A DNA stretch of 64,000 nt from Syngnathus acus. Lineage: Eukaryota; Chordata; Actinopteri; Syngnathiformes; Syngnathidae. Position 1 is the stretch's first letter, and each line of letters begins with the position of its first letter. The position numbers were made by a program, and so were the translations under genes. The notes beneath the pieces were generated by a model. The model saw only the letters and a list, made by a program, of their open reading frames with translations. It ran no database searches and was not told the DNA's origin. Positions 22,701-33,400 of this stretch are shown in pieces. The stretch is from contig NC_051087.1 in assembly GCF_901709675.1 (NCBI RefSeq), positions 12,773,384 through 12,837,383 on the forward strand. Direction: 5' to 3'.

Positions 22701-25700
22701 ACAATTCAAGTCAATGAATAAGTTTCTACTTTGATATCACCTTTTAGAAAAAGAATAGTTTAAATGCAGCTCATACATTCTAGAATTTTTTTAGCTGTGT
22801 TTAAATCATGCTGTTTATTTCTTTGTTCAAGTGGCTCCGCTGCCGCCAATTCAATCTCACAGTACGTGTTGGCTGTGGTCTTATTTATTTACATTAATTG
22901 GAAGGGGTTGCACAAGGCCACGTGGGGAGGTCAGTTTCCCTCTCACTCACTTTAAACCTGATAATGAATGAATGATTAGTGTTTCTTTATGATTCATTTT
23001 CCTCTCCAGTTGCACTATTTCATTTGATGTTACAGTACTTTTGTGAGCAAAATCCAAATGTGTAATGTTTGAACAAAATTGGTTGCATTTTGTAACTAAA
23101 CAATGCAACAGATTAGAGAGGTGATGACTCCCACTTTCATTATTTGCCTATCAAGAAGCACTACATATTGTTTTTAACCTAACATTACTGCACATATTCA
23201 GTGATTACTTTCTGGATTTATCCATTTAAGCACATACTGTATGCATGCTCAATTTCAATTGATAAATTAATTATTATACTTATTTATTTTTATAACACAT
23301 CAATCTTATGAAAGTTATGTTTATTATTTTTTAATGGTTTGATCCACAGGCTGGTCTGTCGACTGTTTACAAGAGTGGGGACCCTTTATTAAGCTGGCCA
23401 TCCCGAGCATGCTCATGGTTTGTCTGGAATCGTGGCTATTTGAAGTAGGAGGATTCATTGCTGGTACAATTAGTGAAATAGAGCTGGGAGCCCAGTCCGT
23501 TACATATACGGTCACAGCTGCAGCTTACATGGTAAGTGAAACAAATTCATCTAAACTTGATTACCATCATAAGCACAGGCAGCCACACAACAAATGAATG
23601 CCTGCAATACCACAATAAAAGTATCTTACAGTGGTGGACACAAATAATAATAAATAATAATGGTAGCATAGGCCATCCAGACTGCCCCAAGAGAATGGGG
23701 AAGAAAGTGTAGTGCAGGGGTGGCCAACCCGCGGCTCGCGAGCCGCATACGGCTCTTTGGCTGGTTCCATGCGGCTCTTTTACGTTCACATCAACATTTG
23801 TGTTTATTTTTTGTGCGTATTTGCTTCGCTTGAGTTCAATATGGTATTTTGGTCAAACGCGCATGCGCGTGAGGTGAAATCCCGCAAAGGAGGAGGGACA
23901 AACCCATTTGAGGAGTGTCAATTTCGCTCTAAAAATGGCAAGGAAATAATGCACAGCTAAACGAATATATGAGGATGAACACAGGACGTTTTTAACAGAG
24001 TTAAAGTTGTTTTTTGTTGAACGCAATGGCAAGCCATTCTTCCTGATATGTCGGACGTCATTAGCGCATTTAAAAGCTTCAAATGTTCAGCGCCACTTGT
24101 TCATGTGTGCTCATGTGTATGATGTGGCTCTTTGCGATGACACAGTAAAAAATGTGGCTCTTAGTCTCTGACTGGTTGGCCACCCCTGGTATAGTGGAAC
24201 AAAAACTAGAAGGTGCTAGGCTAACTGTTGGCTTATTTAGAAACGACTTTCTAGTAAATGACATGGAAAAAATGCATGCAAACAAGCTACACAACCAGTT
24301 TCTGGTCTTGCCACAATTAGAGTGTTTGGCTTGGCGTATCAGCTGTATGCTGTATAATCATTGAAACAAATAATATTTTAAAGCGTTTTTCAGAAGTTTG
24401 TGAAAGTGGTTAACCTCTGATAACCAAATAAAAAGATAAATGATGATTTGCATTCATCTCACAAATCTCGTGTTGGCCACAACCTGATCTTAACAGTTTT
24501 ATTTGATGGAATCCTAAATAATGCATAATTGTTTCTATACATTCTACCTTTGCAGTTACCACTTGGAATTTCCGCAGCTGTTAGTGTTCGAGTAGGGAAT
24601 GCGCTTGGTGCAGGAAACATTGAGCAAGCCAAACTGTCAACCAAAGCTTCCATCATCTGTGCATGTAAGAAAACGTTTGTATGTATGTTTGTAAACTGGA
24701 AATGATATCGGTAAATTTGACATTTGCTAAGCAGCAAGGATAAGGCCATAAAAACACTGCTTAATTGGAGATTGGACACAAACCACATGGCATGTAGTAA
24801 TAGGCAAGTAGTGAAATGGATAACAGAAATGTCGGAATAAGAAACAAATTGTGCATCAAATTCGTGTGTCATTACTAGAATTGCAAATTGTCTTCACTTT
24901 TAATATCTTTTTTTTTTTTATATTTGACCAGTTTTTACTCGTCTGATTTGAAAACGAGTTATTTGACAGTTTGTTTTGTAGCTTTTACTGTATATAGTAT
25001 GAGGGTGCTCATACATTTATTTGGGTCGACAGTCACAATGGCCCTCCGAAAGAAGCTATGACTACAATGCGGCCCGCGAAAAAAACGAGTTTGACACCCC
25101 TGGTCTATGCCCTCCCACCACCATTACCTTTGGGACAGTTATTTTCATTTTTGTCATCCTTGATCTGGTGACTGAAATGTAAACATGTATTGCTCTTACT
25201 GGTTGTATCTGTTTCCCATTGCAGTTATCGTGGCCTTTTGTGTTGGTCTTACCATCACCCTTGCCAAAAGTGTCATTGGCTACATTTTCACCTCAGACCT
25301 GTGAGTTATACCGTTACATATTAGTAACTTTGGCGCTCGTAATACGTGCCACACCGAGGAACTGTCTTTAAAGAATACAGTAGTTCACATTAAAAAGCTA
25401 TCAGAACATGTGAATGAATTATTTAATTATAATCTAGTAAGTTAAAACAACAGTCGTTGTATATAACAAAAACATTACTATATAAGTGAATAAAATTAAG
25501 ATGTAATCTGATGTGATTGTAGATCAAAATTTAAAGTCACGCATAATTAATACCATGCTGTGCAAGTGGGAACAAATTACAATGAAAAACAATGAGTTCA
25601 CAAATTCAGACTATAGCTTGTGAAGAAGGCGTACATATTACATCACATTACGTACATATTATTAGCCATCATTTATTTGGAATATTTTTACATGTCAGCA

Positions 25701-27577
25701 CCTCACAGAGCTTCTTGCTTTTCTTTTGCTCGAATTTTCATATTGTATCTCATCATATTTGTCTCATGACCTTCAGAGACATTTTGAAACGGGTTGCTGA
25801 AACCTTGATGGTTTTCGTCTTCTTGCATCTTTCTGCCGCTGTTGCGGTAAGAAAAAAAAATCCTATCTGACATTTTAGGAGAAGTTTTAAATGTGCTTTG
25901 TGTGAACTTGCAACAATCACCGCAGGGTGTGTGCGGAGGTGTCATCCGAGGAGTTGGGAAACAAAAGGTTGGTGCTCTTTGTAACCTGGTGGGACACTAC
26001 TTCATTGGCTTTCCCATTGGCTTGGCCTTAACCTTTGCGGCAAAATTGAACATCCTAGGTAAGACCTGCATGTTCTGGAATCAAAATGTGTCATGTGAGT
26101 TTCACAAACGCTGCTGTTGTTTCTTCAACAGGGCTTTGGATAGGTCTTACTGTCTCTGTCTTCATGCAGGCTACTTTCTTCCTCGTATATCTATACAAAC
26201 TAGATTGGAGTAAGGCTGCTGAAAAGGTGGGTTACTCAATTCTCTGAAAACACAAATGTGACTTTATGAAATCAAGTGATTTGCATTGTAACGTTTTTTA
26301 ATGCCTTCAATCAGGCTAAAATTAGAGCCGGGGTCCAGGTCCCCCATGACGACACGGTCGAGACAGAAGATTGCGGTAAGTTCAGGCGTACAAATAGCCA
26401 TCTTTATTTTGATGATTTAACAAACAAAAAAAACACTTTACAGTTCTATATATCTATATATCTATATAGATATATGTATATATCTATATGTATATATAGG
26501 TATATACATATATATACGTATACGTACATATAACCTAATCTTTAGAGCACACAGGTATTTTTTACCTGATGTAACCAAAATGTAACCACTTAAACCAGAT
26601 GGCTGAAAAATATCAAATATTATTTGGGCGCCAATGAATACCACAAGGAAGAAAGTAGGTCGGCAAACAATACTAAAAATATAAATAAATAATCCATCCA
26701 TCCATTTTCTGAACCGCTTAGTCCCCACGGGGGTCGCGGGAGTGCTGGAGCCTATCCCAGCCGTCAACGGGCAGTAGGCGGGGGACACCCTGAACCGGTT
26801 GCCAGCCGATCGCAGGGCACACAGAGACAAACAACCATTTGCACTCGCACTCACACCGAGGGACAATTTGGAGTCTTCAATCGGCCTACCAAGCATGTTT
26901 TTGGGCTGTGGGAGGAAACCGGAGTGCCCGGAGAAAACCCACGCGGGCCCGGGGAGAACATGCAAACTCCACACAGGGAGGGCCGGAGGTGGAATCGAAC
27001 CCGCACCCTCCTAACTGTGAGGCGGACGTGCTACCCAGTGCGTCACCGTGCCGCCCTTAAATAAATAATACTAAATAAAAATAATAAATAGTACTAAAAA
27101 TATTTTCAACATGGAGATGAATACAGACATTCTGAGGTGACAAAGTTCAATTCACCACTAAGTTGCAACTGCAAATACTCGGATGTTGGCCAGAAACTGT
27201 GTCAGTATCTCGAGTGTCATTTCCGTATATGGAGCCATTGCAATGCAATATATCGTATTATGAGTATTTTGTCTCTGGTCGAGTACAAAGTGAAGCAAAT
27301 ATTTTTGTCTGTTAAGTGTTAAAACTATAGTTGTGTTTTTGAATCTTCAGAGATTTACACCAACCCGGACCCAGTTACTTCCCCTACATCCAGGTGTGAG
27401 AGCGCTTCAGAGGGCCAACAGATTCCAGATCAACATGAAACTGCAACTACCGTAGTCGGCAATGTTCTCACAGTAAAACAGCTGCTTTTGAGGCGTGGCT
27501 TGATTTTACTTATCTTTGTTGCCATCTTAGCGGCCGGAATTATCGCCAATCACTTCCTTGTCAAACTGCTGAAATGA
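16770..27577 (+). CDS. slc47a1: MATE-family H+/organic cation antiporter (SLC47A), gene A, 16 exons
   Basis: Exons: 16770-16925, 19355-19456, 20740-20808, 21497-21645, 22010-22052, 22141-22185, 22279-22376, 22832-22929, 23350-23531, 24556-24664, 25225-25300, 25777-25846, 25926-26058, 26132-26226, 26315-26375, 27351-27577. All introns are GT-AG and phases match, giving 570 residues, the length I recall for human MATE1. The start has a strong context (AACATGG). The LKLAGP opening leads into helix 1, [19 protein letters not shown] and [10 protein letters not shown] are family hallmarks, and a last hydrophobic segment near the C-terminus fits the vertebrate 13th helix. By family, it exports organic cations in exchange for protons at apical membranes. 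Glu280 and Glu285 match human Glu273/278. Orthology to A1 rather than A2 is not proven. Gene B lies 2.3 kb downstream. Confidence 0.93.
17766..18077 (+). mobile_element. tRNA-derived SINE (second family), intron 1 of gene A
   Basis: It has A-box-like TGGCCTAGTGGTAGAGTG and B-box GGTTCAAACCCC, a conserved body, and a CTTTAATCTTT-type tail. The 11-bp target duplication CTTTAATTTAC lies at 17755-17765 and 18078-18088. A second copy is at 53018-53338. Confidence 0.88.
18434..19294. mobile_element. 861-bp TA-target MITE with internal duplication, intron 1 of gene A
   Basis: The ends CCGTATTTTCCGCACTA and TAGTGCGGAAAATACGG are a perfect 17-bp inverted repeat between TA dinucleotides (18432-18433, 19295-19296). 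TAAGGCGCACC repeats fill both subterminal arms. A block of about 190 bp occurs twice inside (about 18620-18810 and 18863-19050). The TA target suggests a Tc1/mariner-type origin. It ends 60 bp before exon 2 of gene A. Confidence 0.85.
19457..20739 (+). other. Intron 2 of gene A, old repeat debris
   Basis: A short relic at about 19728-19775 (TCCATCCAGCCATCTATTTT, CCGTACCGCTC) is the tail end of an old AFC-like SINE in reverse orientation. The rest of the intron shows no recognisable element or gene. Confidence 0.5.
20985..21457 (+). mobile_element. 3' end of a non-LTR retrotransposon, intron 3 of gene A
   Basis: Frame 21000-21194 ends in the C-terminal peptide type [35 protein letters not shown]. 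This is a common C-terminus of fish LINE reverse transcriptases. The 3' UTR has AAGCGCTTTGAGCTGC and AATAAAG, and the tail is (TTA)n at about 21430-21457. The 5' limit is approximate. Confidence 0.75.
23350..23531 (+). CDS. slc47a1: Gene A exon 9: glutamate-bearing transport segment
   Basis: This exon carries [12 protein letters not shown] and EIELGAQS. The first motif holds Glu280 (23427-23429) and Glu285, which line up with human MATE1 Glu273 and Glu278. The Trp that follows the first Glu in gene B and in the human protein is Ser281 here (23430-23432). The position of human Glu300 is Thr307 (23508-23510). Human residues are placed from memory of the family, so the pairing should be confirmed by alignment. 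Confidence 0.85.
23715..24188. mobile_element. 474-bp hAT-type element with zinc-finger remnant, intron 9 of gene A
   Basis: The ends CAGGGGTGGCCAACC / GGTTGGCCACCCCTG form a 15-bp inverted repeat. The target duplication is GTGTAGTG / GTATAGTG with one mismatch. The plus strand at about 23955-24110 reads [37 protein letters not shown] and [12 protein letters not shown]. This is like the zinc-finger N-terminus of hAT-derived proteins of the GTF2IRD2/Charlie type. It is an older, internally deleted copy. Confidence 0.85.
24868..25102. mobile_element. hAT fragment, intron 10 of gene A
   Basis: It is the reverse-complement relative of 51606-51837, ending GAGTTTGACACCCCTG. It starts at GTCATTACTAGAATTGC, the same internal point as the copy at 62874. 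The other terminus is absent. Confidence 0.7.
26440..26535. repeat. TA-rich microsatellite, intron 15 of gene A
   Basis: Irregular (TATATC/TATATG)n array. Confidence 0.8.
26693..27056 (-). mobile_element. Full-length AFC-like SINE in intron 15 of gene A
   Basis: On the minus strand it runs from GGGCGGCACGGTGACGCACT through box B (GGTTCGATTCC) to a short (GGAT)n tail. The target duplication TAAATAAATAAT lies on both sides. Sequence quality suggests a young copy. Confidence 0.9.
27351..27577 (+). CDS. slc47a1: Gene A last exon: cytoplasmic tail and C-terminal helix
   Basis: It encodes a polar, Thr/Glu-rich linker and then [18 protein letters not shown] and a short end LLK before TGA (27575-27577). 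The single terminal hydrophobic helix after a hydrophilic loop is the layout of vertebrate MATE1, which has one helix more than bacterial relatives. Confidence 0.9.
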
Positions 27578-28351
27578 GCCTCGTGTTGGTTTGTAACGGA
27601 CAGTCATTAAGTGAACACTGGAGGACTCAATAGTGTGTTTATTAGTTGCTTCTAATGTCAACTCATCTCTTATGAGTAAATCATCACGATCAAACCCACG
27701 ATTATAAACGTGTCAATAATGTATGTAAATGCAATCACTTTGCATTGTGTTTGGTGTTTATTCAGCAATAGTGTTCATTCTGCACCTTGATATGGGCCAA
27801 TGATTGCAAGACTGAAAACAAGGTGCAGGCAGAGCGTGCACAAAAGTGGAGCTTAAACAAAACAAAGCATTGACTGAAGAATACACTCCACCTGAGAAAG
27901 AAAAGACAATCAAGCTCTGTGAGTGGGAACAGCAGTTTAACTCCAAACGGCAACTCAAGGAGACAAGTCTTGATTACATTTTTTCAGATGAGAAACAGGG
28001 ATAAACTTGGGTTGCTTATTTAATGGATGAGACAGTTATGGTGATAGCAAATGGGCTCCTATTGAAAAAATGATTTTTTTATACATATTTCTAATATGTA
28101 ATAGGCATTGTATGTATTGCAGATGTGGCAGATTCAATTCGTGACAACTTATTGTGCAATTACATTTTTAACATTGTATTTTACATCAGAAAGATTTTAT
28201 TCTCATAATCATTTTCTTCAATTAAGTCCAGATTACTGTAGATGCTGTTGTTGGTTTAAAAAGGCTCTTGCTGTAAACTTCTCTGACATTTTCCCCCAAT
28301 GTGTCAATTTAACATATTCAGCCTGATCACCTGTTTGCTGTGAAATCTTGC

Positions 28352-28357
28352 AATAAA
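28352..28357 (+). terminator. Candidate poly(A) signal of gene A
   Basis: This is the first AATAAA seen downstream of the stop, about 775 bp away and immediately before a LINE tail. A variant hexamer nearer the stop is equally possible. Confidence 0.25.
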
Positions 28358-28360
28358 AAA

Positions 28361-28533
28361 GTCAAAGTCAGCTTTATTGTCAATCCCTTCATGTGTCAAG
28401 ACACACAAAGAAACCGAAATTCCGTTTCCTCCGTCCCACGGTGACGAGACATAGTACACGATAGACATACAAGTAGACGACACAAAATAAAAACAAGAAG
28501 GCACAAACGATAAATAATAAATAAAAAATAAGG
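28361..28533 (-). mobile_element. 3' UTR stub of the L2/Rex1-like LINE
   Basis: It has the same CAAAGTCAGCTTTATTGTC tail and following UTR as the 3' end of 4735-5673 and carries no coding part. It is a very short 5'-truncated insertion. Confidence 0.8.
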
Positions 28534-28659
28534 TGTTTTACTGACATTTATGTAGTGCATAACGGCCTGCTGAGCAAAACTGTAACTAGTTCGGCATGTA
28601 CTCAATTCAAGTAGCTGAACTGAATACAGTAAAGATTTTCATGTACATAGTCACATCAC

Positions 28660-28663
<4 letters not shown>

Positions 28664-28694
<31 letters not shown>

Positions 28695-28945
28695 GAACAA
28701 CCATCCACACTCGCACCTAGTAGTATGACGTACGGAAGTGAGGCATGGGCCCTGACCCAGTGGCCGACCTAAAAAGACCTGGCAGATGACCGTGGCAGCC
28801 GACATGAAGGCACTCGGCATCAACCACGAGATGGCCATGGACCGTTCCCGGTGGAAGAAGCCCATATCGAGAACCCAGTCCAACCCAGCGGCGCCTGGAA
28901 AGCGGACTTTCAACCGATGATGATGATGATGATGAACAACCATCC
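28664..28945 (-). mobile_element. (TA)n run and LINE C-terminal scrap
   Basis: A (TA)n tract at 28664-28690 is followed by sequence whose plus strand reads KALGINHEMAMDRSRWKKP at about 28807-28863. This resembles the C-terminal MDRxxWR peptide of RTE/CR1-like retrotransposon proteins. It ends in (GAT)n at about 28917-28934. The family is uncertain, and so is the strand, since the peptide is on plus within minus SINE debris. Confidence 0.4.
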
Positions 28946-29106
28946 ACACACTCGCACCTAGGGGCAATTTGGAGTGCTCAATTGGCCTACCAAGCAGGTT
29001 TTTGGGATGTGGTAGGAAACCGTAGGTACCGAGAAAAAATGCAAACTCACACAGGGAGGGCCGGAGGTGGAATCAAACCCTCTGAACTGTGAGGCAGACG
29101 TGCTAA
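28946..29106 (-). mobile_element. AFC-like SINE, internal part only
   Basis: Matches the middle and head of the SINE body (CTAGGGGCAATTTGGAGTGC to GAGGCAGACGTGCTAAC) on the minus strand, with small deletions. It joins directly to a CA array. Confidence 0.75.
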
Positions 29107-29109
29107 CTA

Positions 29110-29113
29110 GTAC

Positions 29114-29192
<79 letters not shown>

Positions 29193-29204
29193 CACACAGT
29201 TTTA
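29110..29204. repeat. (CA)n microsatellite
   Basis: About 45 CA units with few interruptions. Confidence 0.97.
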
Positions 29205-29239
29205 CATCATCCACATGGCGTAATTGTCATATTTCATTC

Positions 29240-29560
29240 ATCCATTTTTCAAACCGCTTCTCCTCTCAAGGGTAGCAGACGTGCTGGAGCCTATTCCAGT
29301 TGACTTCAGGCGGTAGACGTGGGACAACCTGAATCAGTCGCTAGCCAATCGCAGAGCACACATAGATTTGCACTCACACGCACACCTACGGGGAATTTGG
29401 AGTTCACGATCGGCCTACTGCACGTTTTTGGAATGTGGGGAAAAAAAACGGAGTTCCCGGAGGAAACCCACGCAGGCATGAGGAGAACATGCAAACTCCA
29501 GAACTCCAGACTGGAGCTGGAACCGAACTCACCACCTCTGCATTGTAACCAGTGTTCCAC
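29240..29560 (-). mobile_element. Old AFC-like SINE
   Basis: It has the SINE body order (ACCGCTTCTCC, GTGCTGGAGCCTATTCCAG, CAATCGCAGAGCACACA, GAGAACATGCAAACTCC) on the minus strand with many substitutions. Confidence 0.75.
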
Positions 29561-29831
29561 CATGTCAACATTGTCATCTTTCAATGTCATAAAAAAGACA
29601 CACACATTGTTAGCACACGTTTTATTGATGTAACAAAAGACTAAAAAGCAAAATGTTGTGCTTCTCATTTAGAACATAAACAACAGAGGCAACAAGAAAG
29701 TTTTCCCTGAACTGTTCAGAACATGTGTTTCCTGTTAAAAAAAAAAGTGCAGGTCTTTTTATACCTTGTAATTACAATATGTAAACATTCTGTAATGTTG
29801 CACAACAGGTTTTCTTGCCAGGAGGTTGCGG

Positions 29832-29864
29832 TATATAAACGTTTCATCAGGCAGCAGTATCTCA
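29832..29864 (+). promoter_or_regulatory. TATA box and initiator candidate for gene B
   Basis: TATATAAA at 29832-29839 lies 32 bases before the A (29864) of TCAGTCT, which fits the initiator consensus YYANWYY. It is followed by a short exon-like stretch with a consensus splice donor at 30014 (CAG|GTAAGA). It lies upstream of the first MATE-coding exon of gene B on the right strand. Confidence 0.5.
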
Positions 29865-30013
29865 GTCTGTAGTGGCTTGGGCTTTGGGGCCGGAGGACAT
29901 TTACAGGAACTAAAATGTAGATGAGGCAACTGCCGTTGGAGTTGTCAACCAACTTAGCAATTGTGCGATTTCTACTACAGCCTAAACAACACAGCGCCGT
30001 TCCATGTCTGCAG
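29864..30013 (+). other. Candidate 5' exon of gene B
   Basis: The exon ends at a consensus donor (CAG|GTAAGAC). The next plausible acceptor is at 30452 after a long pyrimidine tract (CTCCCTTTCCCTCACCCTCC), so the intron is about 440 bp. ATG at 29921 stays open for 31 codons and joins in phase 0 to the acceptor at 30452. ATG at 30004 gives MSA and is in phase only if a weaker AAG acceptor at 30462 is used. Both ATGs have poor contexts. Whether the exon codes is open. Confidence 0.4.
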
Positions 30014-30452
30014 GTAAGACACTAAGTTTTGCTTGAATTGAAAACCTTTCGATGGGGTAGCGCTGTGAAGACACCTTAGCTCATCCAAAAAGAGCGGTTG
30101 CATGGAACACTGAAAATGAAAAAAAGTTAAAATGCAATTGAAAATGTAACCTTAAATTATAAACAAACTAGCAAATACACACACTTCACTTGTAAAAGGT
30201 GTCCTCCTCATTACTCTGGCTGGAAGCTGGGCAGCCAAGACACAAGCTATATAATGAAGATATATTTTTGGGAAATAAATGTATACAATTTAATGTAAGT
30301 TGAAAATGCAGGTCAGTGCTTCTGAGTGTATTTAGGGCAGCAGAGAAAACCTTGTAGGCTGTGACTGCACAACTACTGCTTTTAATTCATATGGGATTAT
30401 GCTGTCCTCCAAGTTGACTCCCTTTCCCTCACCCTCCCTTCCACTGATTCAG

Positions 30453-33400
30453 TCACAGCAAGATCAAGTAACTTGCATCACTGGCGCACAACTGCACAGA
30501 AGATTAGCTTCAAATGAGCCTTCCGAAGAGGTGAGGCAAGATTCAGAGGCGAATGGAGCCTCTTCTCGCGGCTTGTGGTTGGGACGCATTAGAGCAGTGG
30601 TCCCCAACCTTTTTTGCGCCACGGACCGGGTACGTGTCAGAAATATTTTCGCGGACCGGCCTTTATATAAATAAATAATACATTTATATAAATAAAAAAT
30701 ACATTTATAATAAATATCAATATGATGAAATAAAATGATACCACTGGCATAAAACAAGTATAAACGACATAAAAATAAAACTCACCATTACGTTGAATTA
30801 GTGTGAGCACTGAACTTGTTTCTCAGAAACGAGCCGGTCCCATCTGGCGTAATCGGAGACAATGACACCCGAAGTGGTTAAGGTTTGTCTTTTAATGCAG
30901 GATGCTTGGTCTCCATGTGCCGAAGCAGTTTCGAAGGCTTCATTGCCTCGTTAGCTAGCCTCTCGCCACATATTATGCAGAGTGAGCTTAGCGCGTCAGA
31001 CTCACCTGTGGCGATAAATCCCTATTTTAAGTAGGACTCCAGAAATGTTCTTTTAAATGCAGCTTTCCTTTTCTTAGAACTCGTAGCCTCTTCTTCCGTC
31101 TCATTGGGCTTTTTTCCCTTTCCGAAGAAGCTTTCCAAACATCTCTGTTACTTGCTCATATTTGCTTGCTTTGCGGGCTCGACTGAGGTGACATGTCACG
31201 TGACCGAGACGAGCGTCTTGACCTGAACCGACGGATGTAATTGGGAGAGAATTGCAATTTTAAGAAATATTTTTCAAAATAAATTCTTACTCATTTTTGC
31301 TAGCTTTGCGGGCTCGACTGGGGAAACATGTCACGTGACCGGGACGAGCGTCTTGACCTGAATTAATTGATCGTTGATACATTTTTTTTTTTTCCTGTGC
31401 GGCTTGGCGGCCCGGTACCAAGTGACCCACGGACCGGTACCGGTCCGCGGCCCGGTGGTTGGGGACCACTGCATTAGAGGATTCATCCCGTCCAGTTTCC
31501 GCACCGAAGTGATTCTCCTTTTGAAGCTGGCAGGACCTGTGGTAAGATCCCAAGATGAAATGACTGACAAAGCTTCATTTGGCTCGAATTGTGTAATTGT
31601 ATGTGTGTGTATATTTTATCAATCTTAATACTGGTGATAAGCCATTTGCCACTTTGTTTGTAACTACTCCAGGTCATTTCCCAGATGATGATCTTCATGA
31701 TCAGTATCATCAGCATGGTGTTTTGTGGTCATCTAGGGAAAACACAATTTGCAGCTGTATCACTGGCAATTGCGGTGAGGACATTTGCCCTATTGTTATT
31801 TCCACTAGTACATTGACACAATTAACTTGCCTGACAAACATTACTTTCAGAAAAAAAATCAATGCATTTTTTTTATTGCTGTTGTGTTTTTTTTACCTTA
31901 AAGTGCTCTGTAATTTGTCACCCAAAACAACGTTGGGAGGGGGACTGGTCAGAGCAATAATTCTGCTAATTTTGATTGAGCATGTGCAGCACGACTCAAG
32001 TGTGTCAATTTGTGGGACTTTTGAAATGTTTGCTGGGGTTTTCAAACTGTGAAGTGGCTTGTTTAAAGCTGGAAAACATTGGGTAAATAGACTGTTGGCC
32101 ATAATTATAGTTCTCGAAATGAATTACTTTTATCACTTTTAACCTAAGGCACAGATTTCATCATGCATCAGTCATAGATGAAATGACGTCATAACATTTG
32201 CTTGCCGCTGTAAAACAAGACATTGTATTCCAAATTTATGAGCAACGGCGTATTAAATGTTCATAACATTTTCTTGCCGCTGTAAAACAAGATCATTGTA
32301 TTCCAAATCTATGAGCAACAGCGTATTAAATGTTCATAAAATGATCTTAGAATGATGTAATTGGCAAGATAATGTATATATTTACCCAACAAGTCGAAGA
32401 CAAATTGACCAAGCAAATTTGTCTGCAAAAGCCACATGATTTAAAATAATGAATTATCAGACAAAATTTTGATTTCGTTGGAAAGACAAGATTGACTCAA
32501 CAGTGAGATGTGATCGTTTCTGTGTGTATTTTGCACGTTCTTCCGAAGTGGTTCTTTACTACCCAGATGTTCTGTGAGCCAGCCTCAAGGGTTCAGGGGA
32601 GGACAAAGAACAAACACAGTCTGTTTTGTCCACACCACTTGTATGATTTGTGACAGGAAGAAAACAACACTCCCATCCTTTTGACGTATCTAAATTGTTT
32701 TCAAAAATAGTAGCAAAAAAAAAGTAGCTGACTGATACAAAAATATGTGAGGGTACAGTTGAGTAGAAGCAGCTGTGGTTGAATTCCAAGTTGTGACAAG
32801 GCTTTGACATTCTGAATCTGGATTTGCCACCTCTAGTTTTAGTCAACAAAAACTGGTGACATTTTGAGTCAGGGATACTGTGAAAAATCATATTTAACGA
32901 TCTGAAATAGATGGTAAAACATTGCTTCTCTGACTTAATTGTTGGGTAAATAGTGATCTCACCAGCGAGAGTTATAGACAAACTGTTCAATAACATATTA
33001 ATGTGTTTGTTTTATTACAATATTTGTACAGCGTGTATAACATATACAGTATACACAGACATAATATACTATAAAAAAACATTTATTTCATAACCTCTGT
33101 TTTCAAATGAGCAGGATAAGTGCTATGCATTTATCGATGAGTAAAACTGATTGAAACGACCATGCAGTAATATCAAAATAAATACATTTTAAATCAACCC
33201 CAAAGGCTTCTGTATGAAACTCAGTGCCAAAGACAAAAACAAAGGACATTCTCACTATAATTATTATTAGTTTTGGTTAGTTTGGGGAAATGTAAAAAGT
33301 AAGTTGTTAATTTTTTGTTTTTATAAAAGCATTTTCATTTTTATTTTATTCCGTTAACAACACTCCCATCCTTTTGACGTATCTAAATTGTTTTCAAAAA

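Noticed and set aside
29067-29303. Open frame of His-Thr repeats
   Set aside because: It is only a (CA)n microsatellite read in frame.
30399-30452. ATG at 30399 as start of gene B
   Set aside because: It lies in a pyrimidine-rich stretch that looks like an intron end with an acceptor at 30452. The frame is open, so it cannot be excluded, but a spliced upstream exon fits better.
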